Shown here: in pieces, positions 18,404-26,463 of the stretch
Position numbering within the stretch: position 1 is the first letter of the stretch
Layout of the letters: every line of letters starts with the position of its first letter
Source: DATAES01 sp963802415
GTDB taxonomy: Bacteria; Actinomycetota; Acidimicrobiia; Acidimicrobiales; JACDCH01
DNA length: 64,000 nucleotides
Direction: 5' to 3'
Assembly: GCA_963802415.1 (NCBI GenBank)
Contig: CAWDIH010000001.1
Span: forward strand, 2,852,001 to 2,916,000
The notes under the pieces: model-generated
Told to the model about the DNA's origin: nothing
Databases searched by the model: none
Seen by the model: the letters and a program-made list of their open reading frames with translations, nothing else
Made by a program: the position numbers and the translations under genes

Positions 18404-19522
18404 ATGACAGTCACCAACGCAAAGGCGCCGCCGCGGCTCGGCGGCATCGACCACCTGGAATGGTGGGTCGGCAATGCACGGGCGTTCGCCGGTTTCCTGT
18501 CTTCCGGCTTCGGATTCACGCCTGTTGCGCACACGGGTCCCGAGACGGGTCGCCGCGACCGTGTCTCGTACCTCCTGCAGCAGGGTGACGTTCGCTTCAT
18601 GGTCACGGGCGGGCTCGGACCGGACAACGCCGTCACCGATCACGTCCGGCTCCACGGCGACGGGATCCGCGACATCGCATTCGTGGTCCCCGACGTCGAC
18701 CGCGTCTACGACGCCGCGCTCGCCAGAGGTGCAGCGCCGTTGCGCTCGCCGGCCGACGATGTCGACCCGACCGGCAACGGAACCATCCGTCACGCGGCCA
18801 TCGCGACCTATGGCGAGACGGTGCACACCTTTCTCGACCGCTCGCGCTACAAGGGCCCGTTTGCACCCTCGTTCGAACCGTCGCCGTTACGAGAGCCGAT
18901 CGGTCCTCCCGTCGGCATCGAAGGCATCGATCACGTCGTCGCAAACGTCGAGCTCGGCACACTCGATCAGTGGGTCGGCTACTACGAGCAGGTACTCGGC
19001 TTCGACCAACTCGTGCACTTCTCTGATGACGCAATCTCGACTGAGTACTCCGCACTCATGTCGACGGTCGTGTGGAACCACGACAAGATCGTCCTACCGA
19101 TCAACGAGCCTGCCGAAGGCCGTCGCAAGAGTCAGATCGAGGAGTACCTCGACTACTACGGCTCGCCAGGCGTCCAACACATCGCATTGCGAACCGCCGA
19201 CATCGTGTCGAGCGTGCGTGCGTTGCGCGATCGCGGCGTGCGCTTCCTCGACGTGCCGTCCACGTACTACGACGAAGCTCGCATCCGCGTGGGCGCCGTC
19301 GCGGACGAGTTGCCGTGGGAGCGACTCGCCGAGCTTGGCATCCTCGTCGACCGAGACCCCGAGGGTTACCTCCTACAGATCTTCACCGAATGCGTGACCG
19401 ACCGCCCGACCGTGTTCTTCGAGATCATCCAGCGCGAGGGCGCCCGGGGCTTCGGCGAAGGGAACTTCAAGGCCCTCTTCGAAGCCATCGAAAGCGAACA
19501 GGAGCGGCGCGGGAACCTGTAG
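18404..19522 (+). CDS. hpd: 4-hydroxyphenylpyruvate dioxygenase
   Basis: 372 residues, normal length. Two vicinal-oxygen-chelate halves are present. The iron ligands are the His in GIEGIDHVVANV, the His in SPGVQHIALRT and the Glu in TVFFEIIQREGARGFGEGNF, which is the family signature. The enzyme converts 4-hydroxyphenylpyruvate to homogentisate in tyrosine breakdown. The ATG follows AAGGGGCGCCCGC. The AsnC-type regulator lies divergent upstream. No homogentisate dioxygenase or fumarylacetoacetase is visible in this window. Confidence 0.93.
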   Translation: MTVTNAKAPPRLGGIDHLEWWVGNARAFAGFLSSGFGFTPVAHTGPETGRRDRVSYLLQQGDVRFMVTGGLGPDNAVTDHVRLHGDGIRDIAFVVPDVDRVYDAALARGAAPLRSPADDVDPTGNGTIRHAAIATYGETVHTFLDRSRYKGPFAPSFEPSPLREPIGPPVGIEGIDHVVANVELGTLDQWVGYYEQVLGFDQLVHFSDDAISTEYSALMSTVVWNHDKIVLPINEPAEGRRKSQIEEYLDYYGSPGVQHIALRTADIVSSVRALRDRGVRFLDVPSTYYDEARIRVGAVADELPWERLAELGILVDRDPEGYLLQIFTECVTDRPTVFFEIIQREGARGFGEGNFKALFEAIESEQERRGNL

Positions 19523-19570
19523 TCGGGCGGGTCCCGAAGGACTCCACTGCTAACCTGAGCGACCCACCCA

Positions 19571-19648
19571 GGGCGATTAGCTCAGTTGGCTAGAGCACCT
19601 GCATGACGCGGCAGGGGGTCGGGGGTTCGAGTCCCTCATCGCCCACCA
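19571..19648 (+). tRNA. tRNA-Val (anticodon GAC) with an extra anticodon-loop base
   Basis: The cloverleaf folds: acceptor GGGCGAT/ATCGCCC, D stem GCTC/GAGC, anticodon stem CCTGC/GCAGG, T stem GGGGG/CCCTC with loop TTCGAGT, and an encoded CCA. The anticodon GAC sits in ATGACGCG, which is eight bases instead of seven. Removing one G from GCGG gives a normal loop. This independent non-coding case supports insertion errors in the sequence. Confidence 0.88.
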
Positions 19649-19736
19649 CGAGTCGACAAGGCGTCGGCGCAGCGTGACCTCGATGAACTGGTGGGTGCTG
19701 CAGGCGCAGTCGCTCGACCCTGGCCCGCGTCGCCAA

Positions 19737-20140
19737 CGCCTTGCCACGTTCAACGAGGTGATCGACGCGTGGATGGCTGCGGGGTGCCCAACGGTCTCAC
19801 CGTCGCTCGAACCCGGCACCTTCGGGTCAAGTCGCCGAAGACGATCTCGAACGCACGGCAACTCCTCGGCACCAACGTGCGACCGGTCAGCAGCCACGTG
19901 TGGGTCGACCGGACATCGAGGGCGTGCCTCGAGGACTTGTTCGCGGACATGGCGGCGCGCGACTACGCAACGAGCACGATCGATCGCACGTGGGGCTACC
20001 TCAACCAGGCATGCCAGTTCGCGCAGCGCCAACCGAGTTCGTCAGCGCTGCGGCGTCGCCCGACCCGACGTCAAGCCGTCACGCAAGCAGCGGCCGCTGC
20101 TTCATCGCGATCACTTCCAGTTCGCTCTGATTGCATGCTG
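19737..20140 (+). pseudogene. Tyrosine-recombinase (phage integrase) N-terminal remnant
   Basis: Immediately after the tRNA the three forward frames hold successive pieces of an integrase core-binding domain: TFNEVIDAWMAAG, then SPKTISNARQLLGTNVRP, CLEDLFADMAARDYATSTID and TWGYLNQACQFAQRQ, then DVKPSRKQRPLLHRDHF. No catalytic Arg/His/Tyr domain follows; the similarity stops where the next gene begins. The position beside a tRNA fits a past integrative element. No second att copy of the tRNA 3' end is seen in the window. At least two frame changes plus a truncation make it a remnant. Confidence 0.6.
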
Positions 20141-20183
20141 CTTTGGGGTGGCCGTGGTTTGTTCATCGGCGGGGCGCGACGAT

Positions 20184-21538
20184 GTGGCCGTGGACGCCGA
20201 GGTCGATGTCCGCTACGCGATCAGTGGGGACGCCCGGCTGGCGTTCAGGGTGTTCGCGGGCGGGCCGCACGACATCGTATGGGTCCCGTCCTGGATCACG
20301 AACCAGGATCTCGGAAATCCTGAAACGCAGCCCCTACGGGCCCTGTTGTTTGAGCGGCTGTCGTCGTTCGCGACGTCGGTTGCATACGACGCACGTGGTA
20401 CGGGGCTGTCGGATCCGGTGTCGTTAGCGGAACTGCCGACGTTGGAGGGTTGGACCGACGACTTGCAGGCGGTGGTAAACGCAGCGGGACTCGAAGATGT
20501 CGTCCTGTATGCGGCCGTCACGGCCGGGCCGGTGGCGGTCATGTATGCGGCGACCCATCCCGAACGGACCCGGGCGCTGATCCTGGTGAACTCGTTCGCG
20601 GCGGTTGCCCGATCCGACGACTACGACGCCGGTGTGGGCCCGGAGGAGTACGAGCGGCTCGTCGAGTACTTCGAGCATGTGTGGGGCAGCGGACGTTTCC
20701 TGCGGGAGCCATGCCCGACGTTCCCGTCGATGATGCGCTACTTCGGGATTTGGCTCGCGGTGAACGCCAATCGATGGCTCCGGCGGTCGTAGGCGCGCTC
20801 TTCCGTTGGCTGTACGCGATCGACGTACGAGCGGTCCTGCCGGCCATCAGTGCGCCGACACTCGTGTTGCATACGATCGAGAATCGCCTCATTTCCATTG
20901 AGCATGGCCGGTACCTCGCGCAGCACATCCCCAATGCCCGGCTGCTGGAACTTCCGGGCCGCGATACTTCTCTATTGGTGGGTTCAGCGGTGGGAGCCCT
21001 CGTCATCGATGAGATCGAAGAGTTCCTGACCGGCACGCGGGTGACCGCCGATCATGCGCGGATGCTCACCACCTTGTTGTTCACCGACGTCGTCGGCTCC
21101 ACCGATCGGGTCGCCGCCATCGGCGATCGAGCCTGGCGCACAGTGCTCGACCGTCACGACGACGCCGTGCGCCATCAACTGGCGCGGTTCTCGGGCCAAC
21201 AAGAGAAGTTCACGGGTGACGGCATCCTCGCTACATTCGACGGCCCCGCCCGCGCCATCCGTTGCGGCACCGCGATTCGCGACGCTTCCCGCCAGATCGG
21301 CATCGACGTTCGGGTCGGGATCCACACCGGTGAGGTTGAACGACGGGGCACCGAACTTGCAGGCATCGCGGTCCATCTTGCCCATCGCGTATGCGAAACC
21401 GCGCAGCCCGGCGAGGTCCTCGTGTCACGGACCGTCGTCGACCTCGTCGCCGGATCAGGCACCACTTTCGACGACCGCGGCGAACACGAACTCAAAGGCA
21501 TACCGGCCGCATGGCGACTCTTCGCCCTTACGACCTGA
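20184..21538 (+). CDS. Alpha/beta hydrolase - class III adenylate cyclase fusion, one frameshift
   Basis: About 450 residues. The first 270 form an alpha/beta hydrolase: VAYDARGTGLSDPV, VVNAAGLEDVVLYAAVTAGPVA, ALILVNSFAAVARS, then APTLVLHTIEN. The last 160 are a class III cyclase catalytic domain: LLFTDVVGSTDRVAAIGD with metal aspartate, QEKFTGDGILATFDGPARA with the second aspartate, and DVRVGIHTGEVERRG. The nucleophile elbow reads AAVTAGPVA, with no G-x-S-x-G serine, so hydrolase activity is doubtful and a sensor role is likelier. One lost base is inferred near 20750 (length 3n+2). Start GTG 20184 or GTG 20190. Confidence 0.75.
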
Positions 21539-22108
21539 ACCACCGCAGTTCAGCGGTCACACGGGCAACGTCAGACCGGCGCCAGCAATACAAGTTGCCC
21601 GTTCTGGAGTGCCATCGCACAACGGCGGTAATGCCGGGTCCAGCGACACCTCGCGGCCTGCAGATCATCCGGTATCGGTCCGGAGCCAGTCAAGGCAACA
21701 TATGGCTTGGATATGACTTCGCCACCCTCGCGTACAACACCACCACTGGCGCGCAACTGTGGCTGACCCGACACAATCCTGCACTCGGCAGCCATGACCT
21801 TCCCGCACAACTCGCCATCGTCCCCGTGCCAACGGAGTCGCTGTCACAGGATCCAGCCAATTGCTGCTGTGTTGCTCGAGCTACTACTTCACCGCCATGA
21901 TCGCCCTCTGACCCTCACGCAGCACTGCGACAGCCAGCGCACAAGTGCCGCTATGCGCTCGCAACGCCGGTGGAGGTTCGAAGGGCGACGCTCCGAGCAC
22001 GTCAACGGTTGTCGTTCATCGAGCTCTGCTGGCATCGGCGTACAGGCCGGAGACTCGATTCAGAAGTCATCGGACCTTGGAGCGCGGTAACTGGTTTGAT
22101 GGTCGTCG
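21539..22108. other. Gene-poor gap holding a beta-propeller fragment
   Basis: 570 bases between the cyclase fusion and the SnoaL-like gene. Apart from the fragment listed at 21700-21911, I see no intact gene, RNA or terminator. Frames here have irregular composition compared with neighbouring genes. Confidence 0.4.
21700..21911 (+). pseudogene. Remnant of a PQQ/YVTN-type beta-propeller repeat protein
   Basis: One frame reads GYDFATLAYNTTTGAQLWLT, the blade motif of actinobacterial beta-propeller repeat proteins (D-[FY]-x-T-x-x-Y-[DN]-x-x-T-G-A). A second frame nearby reads VAVTGSS then YYFTAMIAL before a stop at 21909-21911, the usual end of the next blade. Only about one blade survives, with a frame change, and no start or signal peptide is seen. 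I treat it as a decayed fragment. Confidence 0.4.
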
Positions 22109-22466
22109 ATGACTGAAGACGAAGCGGAAGCGTTCGCGGCGGAGTGGTTCGATGCGTGGAACTCCCGGGATCTCGATCGGGTCATGGGCCACTGGGCCGA
22201 CGATGCCGAGTTCTCGTCGCCGTTCGCCGCGCAGCTGGTGGGCGAGGGGACCGTGCGCGGCACCGCCGCGTTGCGCGGCGTACTGGGAGAAGGGCCTCGC
22301 CGCCAACCCCGACCTCCATTTCGAACGCCGCGGGGTGCTGGTCGGCCACGACAGCATCGTGCTCAGCTACATCAACCACCGTGGACAGGAATGCGCCGAG
22401 GTGATCGTCATCGGCTCCGACGGTCTCGCCCACCGCGGCCTCGCCCACTACAGCCCGGCGCCGTAA
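22109..22466 (+). CDS. SnoaL-like / nuclear transport factor 2-fold protein, one frameshift
   Basis: About 118 residues. The N terminus AEEWF-type helix (AFAAEWFDAWNSRDLDRVMG) and HWADDAEFSSPFAAQLVGEG are typical of SnoaL-like polyketide-cyclase or NTF2-fold proteins. After the frame change it continues AYWEKGLAANPDLHFERRGV and ends GLAHYSPAP. Removing one G from CGCGGCGTAC near 22277 restores the frame, and length is 3n+1. Function unknown; such proteins bind small hydrophobic ligands or act as isomerases. Confidence 0.65.
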
Positions 22467-22588
22467 CAGGTTCGATCAAGCTGACTTGATGGCGAGTGGG
22501 CGTGCCCGCCACGGCGCGAGCACGCATCGGGTTTGTCGAGTGCGGGGGACCAAAGCGACGTCAGGCACGGGACCGGTGCCTCGCACGG

Positions 22589-23119
22589 TCACGTCAATGA
22601 CTTGCCGTTGACGCTCGCTTCGATGTCCCAGGCGCCTTCACGCACAACGACCCCTGGGACGCCCGCGAGCATCGCGGGGTCCGGTGTGGTGATCGACAGC
22701 GACGAGAGTCGACCACCGTCAGGGAGTCCGGCAGGCCGAGGGGTGTCCTTCCAATCGATGAAGAACAACGGCGTGTCGGTGAACTCGAGCTCCCACTCGA
22801 GGCGAACGCCGTCAGGGCGCACCCGCGACATGGGAACAGAGTTCGCGAGGTCCGACTTCGCGATAGCCACCGTCAACAGCTCCGGGGTCATCAGCGTCCT
22901 GAGCTGTGCGCTGATGGGCGACGAGGTGTCCGGCTGTTCGGGGTCCAGCGCGAGAACCTCGAGATATTGATCACCAAGTCCGAGCAACGCGTTGCGGGTT
23001 CCGAGTCCATCGTGCACACCACCGAGGACCGGCGCGACTCTGAGCCGATCTGCGATCCAGGCGATGCCCAGGTCCAAGTCCGCGGAACCGACGACCAGGT
23101 GATCGACGGCCGCGCTCAT
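22589..23119 (-). CDS. Glyoxalase-like domain protein
   Basis: 176 residues from ATG 23119. AAVDHLVVGSADLDLGIAWI opens a glyoxalase-like domain; GGVHDGLGTRNALLGLGDQY and LEVLALDPEQPD continue the fold, and the C-terminal half repeats a related beta-alpha pattern ending WDIEASVNGKSL. This group is annotated as glyoxalase-like (PF13468-type) and lacks a known reaction. It stands alone on the minus strand in the accessory stretch. Confidence 0.75.
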   Translation of the reverse strand: MSAAVDHLVVGSADLDLGIAWIADRLRVAPVLGGVHDGLGTRNALLGLGDQYLEVLALDPEQPDTSSPISAQLRTLMTPELLTVAIAKSDLANSVPMSRVRPDGVRLEWELEFTDTPLFFIDWKDTPRPAGLPDGGRLSSLSITTPDPAMLAGVPGVVVREGAWDIEASVNGKSLT

Positions 23120-23504
23120 GGGCGCATCATGCCCGCTCGGGATGTGTAATGCGACGAGTCCAGGTTGTCCAGAACGGCAAGGCGCCGTGTCTTCGAACGC
23201 GTGTTACCGAACATCGGGTCCACGGTGTCACGAAACGCCAGAGCACGGAGCGCATACGTGCTTGGATGGTCGCTCGGAGTCGGTGACCCATCCGGAAATG
23301 TTCCGACGAGCGTTCCTGGATGGTCGCCCGGCGAAGGAGGTGTCGCAGGATCCGGCAACCCCGCCGCTGTGCGACGGCGCTCCCGAACGGGTATCGGGTA
23401 CGCGCGTACTTTGCGCTGCGGTCTGTCAGTAGGTCTCGTCGGGGCGCGGGCGCGTCGAGTCGGAAGCGTCCTCGTCAGCGACGCTTTGTGTCGATGGGGT
23501 CCGT
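23120..23504. other. Gene-poor gap with dispersed repeat copy A
   Basis: 385 bases between the glyoxalase-like gene and a small cysteine protein. No frame here shows family similarity. The second half holds copy A of the dispersed repeat (23296-23392). Confidence 0.35.
23296..23392 (+). repeat. Dispersed repeat, copy A
   Basis: GGAAATGTTCCG-CGA-GTT-GGATGGT blocks followed by CCGGCAACCCCGCCGCTGT and GCGACGGCGCTC. Copy B (25225-25305) matches over most of its length and copy C (25503-25548) is an internally deleted version. No hairpin or gene explains it. Confidence 0.5.
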
Positions 23505-23699
23505 TTGAGCGCGGTGTCCAACGAGGGTGAGCACAAACTCACACCGATCGGTGGACTGAAGGACCATCGGCACGGCATCGTCAACGGCTCTCGCAACCTG
23601 CGGTGCCGATGTGACCGTTGCCGCGTGGCCAGACTCGACTTCTTGTGCCGCGCCGCGGCCTCCCGAACAGTTGAAACGGTCAGTTCGCGAGGTCGGTAA
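23505..23699 (+). CDS. Small cysteine-containing protein (HGxxNGxxNxxCRCxxC), low confidence
   Basis: 64 residues from a TTG at 23505. The central HGIVNGSRNLRCRCDRCR matches a recurrent small-protein motif seen in actinobacteria and their phages, in which His, Asn and CxCxxC residues could hold a metal. The rest is not recognisable. The rare start and overlap with the end of the convergent dehydrogenase gene reduce confidence. It may be a decayed phage-derived fragment in this accessory stretch. Confidence 0.35.
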   Translation: MSAVSNEGEHKLTPIGGLKDHRHGIVNGSRNLRCRCDRCRVARLDFLCRAAASRTVETVSSRGR

Positions 23700-24705
23700 G
23701 CACCGCACGGCCTACATACCGGCCGGCTTGGAGGTCGTCGAACACCGACTCCAGTTCCGACAGCTTCGCCCGGCGCGAGATGTGGCTCCGCACCCGCCCC
23801 GCGGATGCCAGCGCGATCAACTCGCGGATGTCCTGCACGGTGCCGACCGCTGATGACGCGACGACCGCGTCCTTGCCGACAAGCTCCCAGGGATTGATCG
23901 AGAAGTTCCCTTCGCTGGTTGGCGGCAGGCCGACCGCGACGAACACGCCACTCGGGCGTAAAGCCTTGAAGCCGAGGTCGAAGCCCGACAGTCGCGCCGC
24001 GAAGACGAGCGAGGCGTCGACACCGCCGAACTCGCGGCGGATGATGTCGAGGGCGTCACTTGCTTCGATGGCAAGGCGCGCCCCAAGCGACTTCACGAAG
24101 TCGAGCCGTTCGGCGCCGACATCGACGCCGACGACGTCGTACCCGAAGGCCGTTGCAAGCTGCACGGCGTAGTGACCGAGGCCGCCGGCCGCGCCGATAA
24201 CCGCAACCGGCCGACCGGGTTGGACCTGGTACCTCTGCAACTTCTTGACGGCGCCGTACGCGGTCAGCCCGCCGCACGCCAACGGCGCCTCGTCATCACT
24301 GATGCTGTCGGGCAATGTGACGAGTGACGGCGCGTACACCGCGAAGATCTCCGCGAACGTGCCGAGGATTCCTTTTGTCAAACGGCAGAAGCGGGGGCGT
24401 CCGCTCAAGCAGAACTCGCACGCACCACACCAGTACCCGCCACCCATTCCACCCAGGCCGAGGATCACGCGGTCGCCAACCTTCACGAACCGGTCGGCGC
24501 CGGGCCCGAGCGCCTCGACCACACCGATTGCTTCATGACCGATCGTTTCGGTCTGAATGCCCGCCCAATCCGAGCGGGCAAGGTGCAGATCGGAGTGACA
24601 CACGCCCGCGGCCGTGATGCGCACCAGCGCCTCGTCCTGAGACGGCACCGGCACATCGACGTCACGGATGTGGATCGCACCACCCTCCAGACGAACTGCC
24701 TTCAT
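23680..24705 (-). CDS. Zinc-dependent alcohol dehydrogenase family protein
   Basis: 341 residues. Catalytic zinc ligands: Cys in AAGVCHSDLHLARSDW and the GHEAIGVVEALGPG segment. The structural zinc loop WCGACEFCLSGRPRFC has four cysteines. The Rossmann motif is VAVIGAAGGLGHYAVQLA. The enzyme oxidises an alcohol or reduces an aldehyde with NAD(P). Its length is normal, and MKAVRLEGGAIHIRDVDVP is a standard start. Substrate unknown. It stands alone between repeat-bearing gaps. Confidence 0.9.
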   Translation of the reverse strand: MKAVRLEGGAIHIRDVDVPVPSQDEALVRITAAGVCHSDLHLARSDWAGIQTETIGHEAIGVVEALGPGADRFVKVGDRVILGLGGMGGGYWCGACEFCLSGRPRFCRLTKGILGTFAEIFAVYAPSLVTLPDSISDDEAPLACGGLTAYGAVKKLQRYQVQPGRPVAVIGAAGGLGHYAVQLATAFGYDVVGVDVGAERLDFVKSLGARLAIEASDALDIIRREFGGVDASLVFAARLSGFDLGFKALRPSGVFVAVGLPPTSEGNFSINPWELVGKDAVVASSAVGTVQDIRELIALASAGRVRSHISRRAKLSELESVFDDLQAGRYVGRAVLTDLAN

Positions 24706-24935
24706 GCCTCTCCCCGCGTGTCTGTCGTGTCGGCAGCGTAGCTATCAGATCGATGTGCAGGGGTGCCCGGAATGGTCGGGCCGCATGCGACAAAACTGCC
24801 ATGATCCGCGGGTGGTGTTCTGTTCGCGCCGGCGCCGCTGGTCATCGACGATCAGACCGAACTCTGTACGCCGCAGCCCACGCTCGCATCCGTCCACCAC
24901 CGAAAGGTGACCGGAAGATGCCGTTGCGTGCGGTG

Positions 24936-25307
24936 CTACTCGGGCCCGAGATCGCGGCTCTCGGAGGTACCGGGCTGCGTGGGAACCGGCGATCGAGGTT
25001 CCCGGACACCGTCGCCCTCTGAGCCTCCTCCACTTTCGATAATTTCGCGAGGCGACACCCAACGGAACGGCTCGGCGACCTTGTCGTCGTCGGCGCTGCC
25101 GTAGTGCTCCCGGATCATCTGCCAACAGTTTCGCTCTTCGGTGCGACGACCGTCGAGCCATGTGCACCGTGCAGAGCGCAGAAGTGCCGACCCCGCGTGG
25201 TTGCTCGAACCGATGACGAGCGTGGAAATGTTCCGGCGAAGTTTCAGGATGGTTCGCCGGTCAGCAACCAGCGCACAGACCCGGCAATCCCGCCGCTGTC
25301 GTCGCAA
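24936..25307 (-). CDS. Hypothetical protein fragment, doubtful
   Basis: 123 residues. The middle (WQMIREHYGSADDDKVAEPF) has the codon pattern of a real gene, with nearly all third positions G or C. No family is recognised. The N-terminal 30 residues are encoded by repeat copy B, so the frame may be a chance extension of a decayed gene. No Shine-Dalgarno sequence supports the start. Confidence 0.25.
   Translation of the reverse strand: MRRQRRDCRVCALVADRRTILKLRRNISTLVIGSSNHAGSALLRSARCTWLDGRRTEERNCWQMIREHYGSADDDKVAEPFRWVSPREIIESGGGSEGDGVREPRSPVPTQPGTSESRDLGPE
25225..25305 (+). repeat. Dispersed repeat, copy B
   Basis: GGAAATGTTCCGGCGAAGTT then GGATGGTTCGCCGG and CCGGCAATCCCGCCGCTGT, aligned with copy A at 23296 in the same orientation and order. 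Confidence 0.5.
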
Positions 25308-25399
25308 CGTTTGGGCGTCCTGTCATCCTCTCGATGACAGACCGCCCAGGCGACGATGGCAGAGCGCAATCGTGCCGATCTAGTGCGAACCTGACGGAC

Positions 25400-25495
25400 G
25401 TGAAGCCGACGAGGAACGAGGTCTATGTCGCGATCGCGGCGGTGGTTGTCGTCGTCCTCATCGTGTTGTTCGTGGTTGGGTCACGCCCACTCTGA
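25400..25495 (+). CDS. 31-residue single-pass membrane peptide
   Basis: GTG 25400 to TGA 25493. The peptide starts MKPTRNEVYVAIA, continues with an unbroken Val/Leu/Ile helix of about 18 residues and ends GSRPL. Positive residues precede the helix, so the C terminus would face outward. No Shine-Dalgarno sequence is evident. It is too short for family assignment; the clean amphipathic layout (charged head, one helix, short tail) is the only support. Confidence 0.4.
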   Translation: MKPTRNEVYVAIAAVVVVVLIVLFVVGSRPL

Positions 25496-25502
25496 GGCAA
25501 CC

Positions 25503-25548
25503 GGAATGTGCCGATCCCGCCGCTGTGCGACGGCGCTCGACAACGGGC
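25503..25548 (+). repeat. Dispersed repeat, copy C (internally deleted)
   Basis: GGAATGTGCCG is joined directly to ATCCCGCCGCTGTGCGACGG, the two ends of copies A and B without the middle 50 bases. It lies just before the alpha/beta hydrolase start at 25561. Confidence 0.45.
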
Positions 25549-25560
25549 AAGCTGGCACCC

Positions 25561-26407
25561 ATGGGTCTCTCGGGCGAAACAGTCTGCAACGGGGTCAGGT
25601 TGAGTTGGGAGAGCTCCGGCGTCGGTCCGCCTGTCCTCCTGATCGCCGGAGCAGGTGCTCCGCCGGTCACGTGGCAGGTGGGCGGATTCGTTCCCGCCCT
25701 GGTGGAGTCGGGCTACCGAGTTGTGACCTTCTCGAACCGCGGCATCGAACCATCGGAGGCTCCGCCCGGTCCGTACTCGGTTGCGGAGATGGCAGTCGAT
25801 ACCGCGCAGCTCATCGAGGCACTCGATCTCGCTCCGTGCCGAGTGGTGGGTTATTCACTCAGGGGTCAGATCGGCGAGGAGGTGTGTTTTCGACGTCCTG
25901 AACTTGTGGATGAGGCGGTGTTCCTGGCAAGCGCGGGTCGTAGCACCGCGTTCCTTCGGCTCCACGTGCGCGCTCAGGTCGATCTGGCTCTTGCCATGGA
26001 TCCGCCGTTGCCGAGCCAACTGGTTCGCGACCGGCTGTTGTTCACACAACCGGCCTCGGTGCTTCAGGACGACGACGACACCGTCGAACTCGTGCGTTCG
26101 ACCATGGAGGCGGCCCTGCCGTGGACGAATCCTGGACGGTTTGGGCAGTGGGCGGCGGCGGCGGAGTGGGCCAACGACGACGAGCACACGGAGCGTTGGC
26201 CGCGGCTTACTCAACGCTGTTTGCTCATCGCTTTCGAGCATGACCTCGGCTTTCCGCCGTCGCGCGGTACGCGAAGCATCCGCGGCCATCCCGAACGCGC
26301 AGTTCATTGAAATTGCTGGGGCAGGCCACGGAGGGCTGCTGACCCACGGCCAGGAAGTCACACGCACGGTGCTCGAGTTCTTGAAGTCCTCCGAGGAGGC
26401 CAACTAA
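25561..26407 (+). CDS. Alpha/beta hydrolase, one frameshift and altered nucleophile elbow
   Basis: About 281 residues from ATG 25561. Fold features: PVLLIAGAGAPPVTWQ, YRVVTFSNRGIEPSEAPPG, LDLAPCRVVGYSLRGQIGEE, and after the frame change NAQFIEIAGAGHGG with the catalytic His. The usual G-x-S-x-G elbow reads GYSLRG: the second glycine position is Arg, so activity may be changed. Removing one base near 26262 (CGTCGCGCGGTACG) restores the frame; length is 3n+1. Substrate unknown. Confidence 0.75.
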
Positions 26408-26427
26408 CCGCCACGATCGTCGAACGA

Positions 26428-26441
26428 CTGGCCCGGGCCAG
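26428..26441. terminator. Palindrome between convergent genes (possible terminator)
   Basis: CTGGCCCGGGCCAG is a perfect inverted repeat in the 56-base gap between the convergent hydrolase and short-chain dehydrogenase. There is no T run, so termination is only plausible. Confidence 0.35.
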
Positions 26442-26463
26442 AACCCGTAGCCCCTTTGGGTCG

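Larger units (their letters stand above)
24706..25399. other. Gene-poor gap with repeat copy B
   Basis: 694 bases. One minus-strand frame (24936-25307) has high third-position GC around WQMIREHYGSADDDKVAEPF and could be part of a real but unrecognised protein; its N-terminal third is the repeat copy B. Otherwise I see nothing firm. Confidence 0.35.

Noticed and set aside
23296..25548. Possible cobalamin riboswitch in CCCGCCGCTGT blocks
   Set aside because: The block resembles part of a B12-box only superficially; no surrounding stems, no cobalamin genes, and the copies do not precede suitable genes.
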